A DNA stretch of 64,000 nt from Teichococcus aestuarii (GTDB lineage Bacteria; Pseudomonadota; Alphaproteobacteria; Acetobacterales; Acetobacteraceae): contig NZ_PDOA01000001.1 in NCBI RefSeq assembly GCF_003116135.1, forward strand, positions 62,001-126,000. The letters are read 5' to 3'. The notes beneath the pieces were generated by a model. It saw nothing but the letters and a program-made list of their open reading frames with translations, had not been told where the DNA came from and made no database searches. The first letter of the stretch is position 1. Each line of letters opens with the position of its first letter. Below are positions 7,636-16,461 of this stretch, piece by piece. The translations under genes and the position numbers were made by a program.

Positions 7636-8529
7636 TCAGCGCCGCCGCTTCGGCGGCGGCGGCAGGGCCAGGAGGTCGGTGTGGCCGATACGGGCGGAGA
7701 GGCGGCCGCGCATCGCCTGGGCGCGGCGCGCCTCGGCCCAGGCGCGGATGGCGGGGCCATGGCCGCGCGGCAGGGCGGCGAGCGCCGCGCCGGCATGGCC
7801 CTCGGCCAGCGAGTCCGCCATCACCGGCGTGTTGGCGCCGATGATCCACGGGCTCGGCGCGGTGCGGACGGCGAAGCCGCGGGCGCGGAAGGCCGCCGCC
7901 ATGGCCGCCGGCGCCGCGGGGCCAAGCGCCGCGCCACCAAAACCCTTGTCGCGGATCTGGTCGCGGCGGAAGCCGCGCGCCAGCAGCCGGTCGGCCGGGT
8001 GGGAGGGGTAGAAGCCCTCGCGGCCATCGACGTTCAGCGCCGCGTAGAAGGGGATGGCGAGCGCCTCCGCCATGCGCCGCACCCAGCGGCGGGAGACGAG
8101 GTCGCACAGCGCGGTGCTGACGATGCCGTCCGCCTTCTCCAGCGGCAGGGCGCGGGGCCCGGCGGCGAGGTCGGCCACCAGCGCCTCGACGCGCCAGACG
8201 CCCTGCGGCGTGTGGACGAGCAGGGTGGTGTCGCGCGGCCAGGTGGTGGTCCAGCCGGCGAGGATGGCGCGCTCCTCGATGGTGGCGAAGGCGCGCTGCA
8301 GCAGGGCGGGGTCGGCATCCACCAGCGTCCAGTGCTGCGAGCGGCCGAGGATCGGCGCCAGCCAGCGCAGCAGGGAGCCGGTGCCGGCGCCGAGGTCGAG
8401 CAGGTGCGGGCGCGGCGGCAGCGCGTCGGCCAGGGCGAAGGCCAGGTCGGCGCTGCGGGCGCGGGCGTCGAAGGGCTCGCGCAGCGCCAGCCAGTCGCCG
8501 TCGAAGCCCTCGGGGGCGGGGCGGTTCAT
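7636..8529 (-). CDS. Class I SAM-dependent methyltransferase, last gene of the pterin-like cassette
   Basis: 297 residues. The SAM-binding motif I is HLLDLGAGTGSLLRWLAP near residues 42-60, followed by an acidic loop (TLVDADPALL) that would bind the ribose. The rest is poorly conserved to my eye, and the C-terminus ends in a Pro/Lys/Arg-rich tail. The start overlaps the stop of the glycosyltransferase gene by 4 bases (ATGA), so it belongs to the cassette RibD-like, dehydrogenase, QueD-like, GT4, methyltransferase. A role in methylating the cassette product is inference. No signal peptide or membrane segment. Confidence 0.8.
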   Translation of the reverse strand: MNRPAPEGFDGDWLALREPFDARARSADLAFALADALPPRPHLLDLGAGTGSLLRWLAPILGRSQHWTLVDADPALLQRAFATIEERAILAGWTTTWPRDTTLLVHTPQGVWRVEALVADLAAGPRALPLEKADGIVSTALCDLVSRRWVRRMAEALAIPFYAALNVDGREGFYPSHPADRLLARGFRRDQIRDKGFGGAALGPAAPAAMAAAFRARGFAVRTAPSPWIIGANTPVMADSLAEGHAGAALAALPRGHGPAIRAWAEARRAQAMRGRLSARIGHTDLLALPPPPKRRR

Positions 8530-9569
8530 CGGGCAGCCTGCTCCAGCTCGGCGGCGAAGGCGGTGGCGCGGTCGGCCCAGCGCGGCAGGCGCTGCCCGGC
8601 CTCCCAGGCGGCGTCGGCCATCTCGGCGCGCAGCGTGCGGTCGAAGATCGGGCGGCGCATGGCGCGGGAGAGGGCGGCGACATCGCCCGGCGCCGCGATC
8701 ACCCCCGCCGCCTTCGGCACCACGTCGGCGATGGCGCCGCCAGCGGTGATGGCCACGGGCAGGCCGCGCGCCAGCGCCTCGGCCGCCGCCATGCCGTAGC
8801 CTTCCCAGTGGGTGGCCAGGGCGAAAAGGTCGGCGCGGGCGTAGAGCGCGTCCAGCGCCTCCTGCTGCACCTCGCCGGCGAAGGTCACGCGCTGGTCGAT
8901 GCCCAGCTCCCGCGCCAGGGCGGCGAGGCCCTGGGCGTGCACCTTGTCGCGCGCGCCGCCGGCGATGGTCAGGGTCCAGTCGAGGTCGGGCAGGCGGGCC
9001 AGGGCGCGCAGCAGCACGTCATGCCCCTTGCGCGGCACCAGTACCGCCACCGAGAGGATGGCACAGCCGGGGCCGCCCGAGCCTTGCGAGCGCTCCGCCG
9101 GGTCGGTGCCCGGCTCGACCACGCCGATGCGCGCCGGGTCGGCGCCGAATTCCAGCGGCAGCCGGTCGGCGGTGAGGCGGGAGGTGGCGACGAGGCGGGC
9201 GAGCCGCGGGAAGAGCAGCGTCTCGCGCTGGCGCAGCTCCTCGCGCTCCTCCGGCGCGAAGCCGGGCTCGATCGCCGTCGGGTGGTGGATCAGCCCGACC
9301 GCGCCACGCGCCTCCAGCTCGTCGGCGAAGGGGGCGAAGGCGGGCAGGCCCAGCCCGTCGATGATCAGCCGCGTGCCCTCGGGGATGGCGTCCAGCGCGG
9401 CGCGGGCCGAGGCTTGGGCGGCGGCGTCGGGCAGCGGGTGGCGGCCTTCCAGCTCCACCACGCGCACCGCGTGGCCGGCCGCGCGGAAGCCCTGCACCAG
9501 CCGGCGGTCATAGCCATAGCCGCCGGAGATGGCGCTGAAGGGGCCGGGGACGAGAAGGGCGAGGTCCAT
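8526..9569 (-). CDS. GT4-type glycosyltransferase of the pterin-like cassette
   Basis: 347 residues, GT-B fold. The N-terminal domain opens with a Gly-rich loop (PGPFSAISGGYGYDRRL). The C-terminal domain has LSVAVLVPRKGHDVLLRA and the GT4 EX7E motif in HWEGYGMAAAEALARGLP, which binds the nucleotide-sugar diphosphate. The start lies 2 bases downstream of the QueD-like stop. A glycosyltransferase placed between a pterin-synthase homologue and a methyltransferase, far from any polysaccharide locus, suggests it glycosylates a small molecule rather than lipid or envelope; that is inference. Sugar donor unknown. Confidence 0.82.
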   Translation of the reverse strand: MDLALLVPGPFSAISGGYGYDRRLVQGFRAAGHAVRVVELEGRHPLPDAAAQASARAALDAIPEGTRLIIDGLGLPAFAPFADELEARGAVGLIHHPTAIEPGFAPEEREELRQRETLLFPRLARLVATSRLTADRLPLEFGADPARIGVVEPGTDPAERSQGSGGPGCAILSVAVLVPRKGHDVLLRALARLPDLDWTLTIAGGARDKVHAQGLAALARELGIDQRVTFAGEVQQEALDALYARADLFALATHWEGYGMAAAEALARGLPVAITAGGAIADVVPKAAGVIAAPGDVAALSRAMRRPIFDRTLRAEMADAAWEAGQRLPRWADRATAFAAELEQAAR

Positions 9570-9571
9570 CG

Positions 9572-9970
9572 TCAGACCGCGGCCTCGTAGGCGGCCCAGG
9601 CCAGCGGGCTCTCGCGCAGCAGCACCTTGATGGCCTCCACCTTGCGGCCGCTCTCGCCGAGCCGGCCATCCTTCACCGCCGCGCCGAGCCGGCCGTGGAT
9701 GTGCTGGCAGAGGAATTCCGTGCTGGTGTTCTGCCCGGCGAATTCGGGCACCGTGTCGAGGTTGCGGTAGTCGATCGCGTCCAGGATGCGGCGCAGCTCG
9801 ACGCGGGCGGCGGCGATGTCCACCAGCAGGTTCGACGCGTCCAGCCGGGCGGCGCGGAACTCGGCCTCCACCACGAAGGTGGCGCCGTGCACGCGCTGTG
9901 CCGGGCCGAATTCCTCGCCGCGGAAGCTGTGGGCGACCATGATGTGGTCGGCGACCGTCAGGCTGAACAT
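9572..9970 (-). CDS. Divergent 6-pyruvoyl-tetrahydropterin synthase / QueD homologue
   Basis: 132 residues, the normal length for the fold. The family outline is clear: an N-terminal His (AHSF, His14), the HG turn at His28 (VHGATFVV), the VDIAAAR segment matching the canonical DF/DL strand, NTSTEF matching PTSE, and a terminal Glu in LLRESPLAWAAYEA that would anchor the pterin ring. It differs from classical QueD: the HGH zinc motif is HGA, so the third zinc ligand is Ala30, the catalytic Cys just before it is absent (Gln25 region), and the DHxxLN motif reads DYRNLD. It is therefore probably a separate subfamily with altered chemistry. It overlaps the dehydrogenase gene by 13 bases. Confidence 0.8.
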   Translation of the reverse strand: MFSLTVADHIMVAHSFRGEEFGPAQRVHGATFVVEAEFRAARLDASNLLVDIAAARVELRRILDAIDYRNLDTVPEFAGQNTSTEFLCQHIHGRLGAAVKDGRLGESGRKVEAIKVLLRESPLAWAAYEAAV

Positions 9971-10989
9971 GCGCGGGTCAATCCTTGCTCTGGGGCGGCT
10001 GGCGCGGCGGCGCCGTAGGTGATGACGGGGCAGAGTGGCGCCGGATGGCCGGGCGGCGGCGGCGCCAGCAGCGCCGCCATGCAGGCCGGCAGCGCCTCGA
10101 ACGGCACGCGCGGCCCCACCAGCGCGTCCAGCACCGGGTCGGCCAGCAGGGAGAGGGCCAGCGCCATGCGCTCGGCATGGCTGCGGCGGCCGCGCATGGC
10201 GGGGGAGACGCTGCCCACCTGGCTGGAGCGCAGCGTCAGGCGGCGGGCGTGGAAGGCCTCGCCCAGGGGGAGGGAGACGCTGCGGTCGCCATACCAGGAG
10301 GCCTCGACGATGCGCGCCTCCATCGCCGCAAGCGTGAGCGCGGCGCGCAGCCCTTCCGGGCTGGCCGAGGCGTGCAGGATCAGCTCCTGCTCGGGCGGCG
10401 CCTGCTCCGGCAGGGCGAAGCGCGCGCCCAGCGCCTCGGCCACGACGCGGCGCGCCGGGTCGGTGTCCTGCACCGTGACGCACGTGCCGGGGAAGCGGCC
10501 GATGAGCCAGGCGCAGAGCAGCCCGACCACGCCGGCGCCGATCACCAGCACGCGCTCGCCGGGGATGGGCGCCGCGTCCCAGACGATGTTCAGCGCCGTC
10601 TCCATGTTGGCGGCCAGCACGGCGCGGTGGTCCGGCACCGCATCCGGCACGGGGCTGCACATCCCGGCCGGGGCCAGGAAGCGGTCCTGGTGCGGGTGCA
10701 GGCAGAAGACGCGGCGGCCCCGCAGGGCGGCCGGCCCTTCCTCCACCACCGCCACGGCGGCGTAGCCGTACTTGACGGGGAAGGGGAACTCGCCCTCCTG
10801 CAGCGGCGCGCGCATGGCCTGCCACTGGCTCTCCGGCACGCGGCCATGCAGCACCAGCCGCTCCGTGCCGCGCGAGACGCCGCTGGCGAGGGCGCGCAGC
10901 AGCGCCTCCTCCGGCCCGCGCGGCGGCAGGGTCTCGGCGCGGATCTCCCCCTGGCCGGGCGCCGTGGCCCAGAAGGCGCGCGCCCTCAT
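9958..10989 (-). CDS. BchC-like medium-chain dehydrogenase of the pterin-like cassette
   Basis: 343 residues, MDR (alcohol dehydrogenase-like) fold. The N-terminal half has SGVSRGTERLVLHGRVP, closely recalling BchC of bacteriochlorophyll synthesis, and lacks the Cys and His ligands of a catalytic zinc. The Rossmann motif is VLVIGAGVVGLLCAW, with an Asp (QDTD) that favours NAD over NADP. No bch or puf genes are in the window, so a bacteriochlorophyll role is not supported. It shares 4 bases (ATGA) with the RibD-like gene upstream and 13 bases with the QueD-like gene downstream. The substrate is probably an intermediate of the same cassette. Confidence 0.78.
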   Translation of the reverse strand: MRARAFWATAPGQGEIRAETLPPRGPEEALLRALASGVSRGTERLVLHGRVPESQWQAMRAPLQEGEFPFPVKYGYAAVAVVEEGPAALRGRRVFCLHPHQDRFLAPAGMCSPVPDAVPDHRAVLAANMETALNIVWDAAPIPGERVLVIGAGVVGLLCAWLIGRFPGTCVTVQDTDPARRVVAEALGARFALPEQAPPEQELILHASASPEGLRAALTLAAMEARIVEASWYGDRSVSLPLGEAFHARRLTLRSSQVGSVSPAMRGRRSHAERMALALSLLADPVLDALVGPRVPFEALPACMAALLAPPPPGHPAPLCPVITYGAAAPAAPEQGLTRACSA

Positions 10990-11843
10990 GGCGCCGCCGG
11001 CTCCGGCGGCTGTCCCGGCGCGGTGCAGACGGGGGTGCAGACGGCGGGGCGGGCGCGGTGCAGCGCGATGTCGAACAGCACGTCCTCGCCCAGGCTGTGC
11101 ACCGCCCAGGTGAAGCGCAGCCCGTCGGCAATGCGCGCCGCCTCGGGCAGGGTGAAGGCGGGGATGCCGGAGCCGAGCAGCACCGGCGCCACCGTCACGT
11201 GCAGCCGGTCCAGGCAGCCGGCGGCGAGGAAGCGGGAGACGGTGAGGCCGCCGCCCTCGACGAAGAGCCGCCGCAGCCCGCGCGCCGCCAGCAGCGGCAG
11301 CAGGGCGCGGAGATCGAGCCCGCCGATGGCGGCACGCGGCGCGCGCAGCACCTCGGCGGCGCCGTGCCGGTCGCTGCCGCCGGCATCCTCGGCGCAGACC
11401 AGCAGGGTGGGCGGGCCACCGGGGGCGAACAGGCCATAGCCGGTGCCGAGGCGCCGGTCCGTGTCCAGCACCACGCGCACCGGGCTGGGGCCGGGCACGG
11501 CGCGGGTGGTCAGGCGCGGGTCGTCGTGCCGCACCGTGCCGGCGCCGACCACCACCGCGTCGCTCAGCGCGCGCAGCCGGTGGGTGTGGGTGATGTCCCC
11601 CGCGCCGCCGATCCACTGGCTGGAGCCGGAGGCGGTGGCGATGCGCCCGTCCAGCGTCTGCGCCAGCCGCCCCAGCACCAGGCAGCCATCCGGCGCGCCG
11701 GGCGGGGCCAGCAGCGGGGCGAAGAGCGCCGCGTGGGGGTTGCCCTCCGGCACCGCGCCGCCGGCCGCGCGCTGGCGCAGCAGGGCTTCCCAGAAAGGGT
11801 CCGGCGGGACGGGGGCGGGGGCTTCGGGGGCGGTGGGGTGCAT
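10986..11843 (-). CDS. RibD C-terminal-type reductase, first gene of the pterin-like cassette
   Basis: 285 residues. The family is the RibD reductase half (dihydrofolate-reductase fold): GRLAQTLDGRIATASG, GAGTVRHDDPRLTTR for the pyrimidine-ribityl site and LFVEGGGLTVSRFL for NADPH. The deaminase half of RibD is missing; in its place is about 50 poorly conserved residues. In riboflavin synthesis this domain reduces the ribosyl group of a diaminopyrimidine phosphate derived from GTP. Stand-alone copies inside non-riboflavin operons suggest reduction of a related substrate. It opens the five-gene cassette, 116 bases after yhhQ on the same strand, so co-transcription with the queuosine genes is possible. 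Confidence 0.82.
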   Translation of the reverse strand: MHPTAPEAPAPVPPDPFWEALLRQRAAGGAVPEGNPHAALFAPLLAPPGAPDGCLVLGRLAQTLDGRIATASGSSQWIGGAGDITHTHRLRALSDAVVVGAGTVRHDDPRLTTRAVPGPSPVRVVLDTDRRLGTGYGLFAPGGPPTLLVCAEDAGGSDRHGAAEVLRAPRAAIGGLDLRALLPLLAARGLRRLFVEGGGLTVSRFLAAGCLDRLHVTVAPVLLGSGIPAFTLPEAARIADGLRFTWAVHSLGEDVLFDIALHRARPAVCTPVCTAPGQPPEPAAP

Positions 11844-11959
11844 CTGCCGGCTTCTATGCCGCAGCCCCGCCTTGGTTGCCAGAGCGACGCGGGAAACCGC
11901 GCCGCCCCTTCATCCGCCCGTCACACCCGGTGGCGCGGCGGGTCGCTCAGGCGGGCTGC

Positions 11960-12532
11960 TCAGGCGGGCTGTATGCCGCGGCGCGCATCGGCGCGGCGCA
12001 GCCAGGCGGCGAAGGGCAGGGCCAGCAGCACCATCCACAGCTTGCCCAGCACCTGCCCCGGCAGGTAGCCCAGGTCGCCGAAGGCGATGCCGAGGAAGAA
12101 CACGCTGTCCACCACCAGCCCGACCAGGCTGGAGGCCAGCACCGCCAGCACCAGGTTGCGCCGCTGCAGCGGCGTGTAGACCAGCAGGTCCGCCGTCTCG
12201 CTGAGCAGGAAGGCGGCGGCGGAGGCCAGCACCAGGGCGGGCGGCGCCAGAAGGGCGGAGATGGCGGTGCCGGCGGCGATCGCCAGCCAGGCGGGGGTCA
12301 GGCCGAGCCGGCGCTGCACCAGGTCCCGCAGCACCAGGGCGAGGCCGATCATCAGCACGCCGGAGGGGGCCATGACGCCGGGCGCCACCGGAATCAGGCA
12401 GGGGCCCTGCGGCACGCAGACGGTGCCGGCATGGCCGATCAGCCAGTTCGCGGCGGGGATGGTGAGCCCGAAGGCGATGAGGGCCGCGAACCCCTCGATG
12501 CGGCGCGTGTCGGTCATCTGCGAGTTTTCCAT
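11960..12532 (-). CDS. yhhQ: Queuosine precursor transporter (YhhQ/VUT family, DUF165)
   Basis: 190 residues with about six hydrophobic helices (for example FAALIAFGLTIPAANWL, GVLMIGLALVLRDLVQ and LVLAVLASSLVGLVVDSVFF). The RDLVQRRLG and DS..F residues in helices are characteristic of the family. The characterised members import preQ0/preQ1 through the inner membrane. It starts 33 bases after queC on the same strand, supporting the assignment. The first ATG (12532) lacks a clear ribosome-binding site; the ATG at 12517, five codons in, has a weak GGAA and may be the true start. Confidence 0.85.
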   Translation of the reverse strand: MENSQMTDTRRIEGFAALIAFGLTIPAANWLIGHAGTVCVPQGPCLIPVAPGVMAPSGVLMIGLALVLRDLVQRRLGLTPAWLAIAAGTAISALLAPPALVLASAAAFLLSETADLLVYTPLQRRNLVLAVLASSLVGLVVDSVFFLGIAFGDLGYLPGQVLGKLWMVLLALPFAAWLRRADARRGIQPA

Positions 12533-12565
12533 TGCTGGGCGGGAGCATCCGCACTGACGGAAGCG

Positions 12566-13255
12566 TCAGCGGCGCGACTGGTACTCCGCCCAGCCCCTCG
12601 CGCGCAACTCGCAGGCCGGGCATGCGGCGCAGCCATGCCCCCAGGGATGGCGCGCGCCGCGCTCGCCGCGGTAGCAGGTGTGGGTGCGCTCGACGATGTC
12701 CTCCACCAGCGGCTGCCCGCCGAGCTTCTCGGCCAGCTCCCAGGTCTCGGCCTTGCTCAGCCACATCAGCGGCGTGTGCAGCACGAAGCGGCGCTGCATG
12801 CCGAGGTTCAGCGCCACCTGCATCGCCTTGATGGTATCGTCCCGGCAATCGGGGTAGCCGGAGAAATCCGTCTCGCACATGCCGCCGACGATGTGGCGCA
12901 GCCCGCGCCGGTAGGCGAGCGCGGCGGCGAAGGTGAGGAAGACGAGGTTGCGGCCGGGGACGAAGGTGTTAGGCAGCCCGTCCGCCTGCATGGCGATCTC
13001 GGTCTCGCGGGTCAGCGCCGTGTCGGAGACGGCGCCGAGGGCGTCGAGCGCCAGGGTGTGGTCCGGGCCGAGGCGGGCCTGCCACGCCGCGGGCAGCGCC
13101 TCGCGGAAGGCGGCGCGGCATTCCAGCTCCACCCGGTGGCGCTGGCCGTAGTCGAAGCCCAGCGTCTCCACGCGGGGGAAGCGGTCCAGCGCCCAGGCCA
13201 GGCAGGTGGCGGAATCCTGCCCGCCACTGAACAGTACCAGCGCGCCCTCGTCCAT
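12566..13255 (-). CDS. queC: 7-cyano-7-deazaguanine synthase
   Basis: 229 residues. QueC converts 7-carboxy-7-deazaguanine to preQ0 with ATP and ammonia. The PP-loop [12 protein letters not shown] is near the N-terminus, [15 protein letters not shown] follows, and the C-terminal zinc site shows one Cys in HTCYRG and three in HGCAACPAC, as in the family. The start MDEGALVL at 13255 is chosen over an upstream ATG because GGAG stands just before it and the extra upstream residues are low complexity. First gene of the queC-yhhQ pair. QueE and GTP cyclohydrolase, needed for the earlier steps, are not in the window. Confidence 0.93.
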   Translation of the reverse strand: MDEGALVLFSGGQDSATCLAWALDRFPRVETLGFDYGQRHRVELECRAAFREALPAAWQARLGPDHTLALDALGAVSDTALTRETEIAMQADGLPNTFVPGRNLVFLTFAAALAYRRGLRHIVGGMCETDFSGYPDCRDDTIKAMQVALNLGMQRRFVLHTPLMWLSKAETWELAEKLGGQPLVEDIVERTHTCYRGERGARHPWGHGCAACPACELRARGWAEYQSRR

Positions 13256-13326
13256 CGCCCCGCTCCTTCTCCTGGCTGCGCCGCCGGATTGCGGCGCGGC
13301 GGGGGCGGGCGTCAAGCGGGGCGGGC

Positions 13327-13641
13327 TCAGAACAGGCTGAACAGGCCCTTATCCTGCCGCTCGGCGCGCACCAGCAGGCGGGCCTGCTCGGCGGCGAAGG
13401 CGCGGCGCGCCTGCTGGCCGGGCATGGTGATGTTGCGCCGGCGGCACCACTCCTTGAACGGCTCCGGCCGCACGGCGATGCGGATGACGCGGTAGCCCTC
13501 GCCCATCGCCCGCGTCACATCCTGCTGCGCGCCGGAGAGCCAGTCATCGTAGTGCTCGCTCATGTCCGGCATGAAGTTGCGCAGGGCGTCGAAGGATTGC
13601 TGGTCGTACCAGGCGAAGCCCATGATCGGCTTGTCGCTCAT
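13327..13641 (-). CDS. Conserved-looking small protein of unknown function
   Basis: 104 residues, not recognised. It is soluble, with no signal peptide or membrane segment. It starts [23 protein letters not shown] and contains two Trp ([14 protein letters not shown]) and many charged residues; the C-terminal half is helical and basic. It sits alone between queC (71 bases downstream) and queG (165 bases upstream). Its ribosome-binding site AGAGG lies 7 bases before the ATG, inside the 3-prime arm of a 9-bp stem, so translation looks regulated by RNA structure. Codon use resembles the neighbours. Real gene likely; function unknown. Confidence 0.65.
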   Translation of the reverse strand: MSDKPIMGFAWYDQQSFDALRNFMPDMSEHYDDWLSGAQQDVTRAMGEGYRVIRIAVRPEPFKEWCRRRNITMPGQQARRAFAAEQARLLVRAERQDKGLFSLF

Positions 13642-13648
13642 CGGGGTT

Positions 13649-13690
13649 CCTCTGCGGTGCTGGCCGGCCTGGCGCCGGCTTCCGCAGAGG
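13649..13690 (-). promoter_or_regulatory. Leader hairpin sequestering the ribosome-binding site of the 104-residue gene
   Basis: On the minus strand a 9-bp outer stem CCTCTGCGG / CCGCAGAGG (13690-13682 with 13657-13649) encloses a second stem of GCCGGC / GCCGGC. The AGAGG Shine-Dalgarno sequence is entirely within the 3-prime arm and its paired CCTCT is a natural anti-Shine-Dalgarno. There is no T run after it, so it is not a terminator. This could be a thermosensor, riboswitch expression platform or protein-binding site. It does not match the preQ1-I pattern I know. Confidence 0.5.
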
Positions 13691-13746
13691 TTCTACAAAA
13701 AATGAGACGGCGTGGCAGCGCCCTGTGCGCCTCTCAAGAAGCAGTT

Positions 13747-13778
13747 GATATCGTTGAACAAAAGGTTAACGCGATATC
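13747..13778. promoter_or_regulatory. AT-rich inverted repeat with GATATC arms
   Basis: GATATCG (13747-13753) and CGATATC (13772-13778) form inverted arms, and the inner sequences (TTGAAC and GTTAAC) are also partly complementary. The element lies between the queG stop (13807) and the start of the 104-residue gene (13641), in an unusually AT-rich patch. It may be an operator for that gene or the 3-prime hairpin of the queG transcript. Confidence 0.35.
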
Positions 13779-13806
13779 GGCCTCCCGCATCATCCCGCCG
13801 GGCTGC

Positions 13807-14872
<1,066 letters not shown>

Positions 14873-14886
<14 letters not shown>

Positions 14887-15340
14887 GGTAGTTCGGCACG
14901 TCCTGCGCCGGCACCCAAACGCCCTCGGGCGCCGCGCCGGTCTGCCAGAAGACGTCGATCGGGATGCCGCCGCGCGGATACCAGTAGCCGCCGATGCGCA
15001 GCCACACCGGGTCCAGCACCTCGGCCAGCCGGACGCCGATGCCCACCGTGCAGGCCTCGTGGAAGGCGCCGTGGTTGCGGAAGCTGGTGAGGTAGAGCTT
15101 CAGGCTCTTGCTCTCCACCAGCCAGTCGCCGGGGATGTAGTCGATGACGAGATGGGCGAAGTCCGGCTGCGCCGTCAGCGGGCAGAGCGAGGTGAACTCC
15201 GGCGCGGTGAAGCGCACGCAGTAGCGCCGGCCGGGATGCGGGTTGGGCACGCGCTCCAGCACCGCCTCCTCGGGCGATTGCGGCTGGCGCGTGGCCTGGC
15301 CGAGCATGGTCAGGCCGGAGACGTCGTGAGAAGCGGTCAT
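14873..15340 (-). CDS. queF: NADPH-dependent 7-cyano-7-deazaguanine reductase
   Basis: 155 residues, the short unimodular (YkvM-type) form. QueF reduces the nitrile preQ0 to the amine preQ1 with NADPH. The catalytic Cys is in [13 protein letters not shown], and the NADPH/substrate motif [20 protein letters not shown] is complete. A short N-terminal extension ([14 protein letters not shown]) is usual in alphaproteobacteria. It overlaps tgt by 4 bases (ATGA) and queG by 14 bases, so the operon order is firm. Presence of QueC and QueF together indicates preQ0 made or imported is converted to preQ1 in this cell. Confidence 0.94.
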
Positions 15341-16461
15341 ACGGGGGTCTCCTCGGGCTTGCGCCAGCCGGCTTCCAGGGCGGCGGCCTCCTCGGCCAGC
15401 CGGCCATCGAGGATGGCCTGGCGCAGCCGCGCCATCAGGCGCTGGTAGTAGCGGATGTTGTGCCAGGTGAGCAGGATCGGCCCCAGCATCTCCCCCGCCT
15501 TGAACAGGTGCTGCAGGTAGCCGAGGGAGTGGCGGGTGCAGGCGGGGCAGTCGCATTCCGGGTCCAGCGAGCCGGTGTCCTCGGCGTGGCGGGCGTTGCG
15601 GATGTTCACCACGCCGTGGCTGGTATAGGCGCGGCCGGTGCGGCCCGAGCGCGTCGGGATCACGCAATCGAACATGTCGACGCCGCGCATCACCGCGCCG
15701 ATCAGGTCGGAGGGCGTGCCGACGCCCATCAGGTAGCGCGGATGCGTCTCGGGCAGCATCGGCACGGAGAAGTCGAGGGTGCGGAACATCTCCGCCTGTC
15801 CCTCGCCGACGGCGAGGCCGCCGATGGCGTAGCCCTCGAAGCCGATCTCCGTCAGGGCGCGGGCGCTCTCGGCGCGCAGATCCTCGAAGACGCTGCCCTG
15901 CTGGATGCCGAACAGCCCGTAGCCCGGCCGCGCGACGAAGGCGGCGCGGGAGCGGGCGGCCCAGTCCATCGACAGCCGCATGGATTTTCCCGCCACCTCA
16001 TGCGTGGCGGGGAAGGGGGTGCATTCGTCGAAGCACATGGTGATGTCGGCATCCAGCAAATGCTGGATCTCGATGCTGCGCTCCGGCGTCAGGCGGAACT
16101 TCTCGCCGTTGATGTGGCTCTGGAAAGTGACGCCGTCCTTGTCCAGCTTGCGGAGCTGCGAGAGGGACATGACCTGGAAGCCGCCGGAATCGGTCAGGAT
16201 CGGGCCGTGCCAGTCCATCATTTTATGCAGGCCGCCGAGCCGGCCGACGCGCTCGGCACCCGGGCGCAGCATCAGGTGGTAGGTGTTGCCCAGCACGATG
16301 TTGGCGCCGGTGGCGCGCACCGCATCGGCCGTCATGCCCTTCACCGTGCCGGCGGTGCCGACGGGCATGAAGACCGGGGTGGCGACATCGCCATGCGCGG
16401 TGTGCAGCGTGCCGGCGCGGGCCTTGCCGTCCTGGCACTGGCAGCTCCAGTGGAGCGTCAT
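15337..16461 (-). CDS. tgt: Queuine tRNA-ribosyltransferase (bacterial TGT, inserts preQ1)
   Basis: 374 residues, normal length. TGT exchanges guanine-34 in GUN-anticodon tRNAs for preQ1. The substrate-pocket loop [13 protein letters not shown], the nucleophile-bearing [18 protein letters not shown] and the zinc site CDCPAC with a downstream His (LLTWHNI) are present. The ATG at 16461 overlaps the queA stop by 4 bases. Enzyme length and the zinc site match bacterial rather than archaeal TGT. Confidence 0.95.
   Translation of the reverse strand: MTLHWSCQCQDGKARAGTLHTAHGDVATPVFMPVGTAGTVKGMTADAVRATGANIVLGNTYHLMLRPGAERVGRLGGLHKMMDWHGPILTDSGGFQVMSLSQLRKLDKDGVTFQSHINGEKFRLTPERSIEIQHLLDADITMCFDECTPFPATHEVAGKSMRLSMDWAARSRAAFVARPGYGLFGIQQGSVFEDLRAESARALTEIGFEGYAIGGLAVGEGQAEMFRTLDFSVPMLPETHPRYLMGVGTPSDLIGAVMRGVDMFDCVIPTRSGRTGRAYTSHGVVNIRNARHAEDTGSLDPECDCPACTRHSLGYLQHLFKAGEMLGPILLTWHNIRYYQRLMARLRQAILDGRLAEEAAALEAGWRKPEETPV

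Noticed and set aside
9958-10989. Bacteriochlorophyll BchC
   Set aside because: Similar SRGTE text, but no other photosynthesis gene is nearby and the gene is embedded in the pterin-like cassette.
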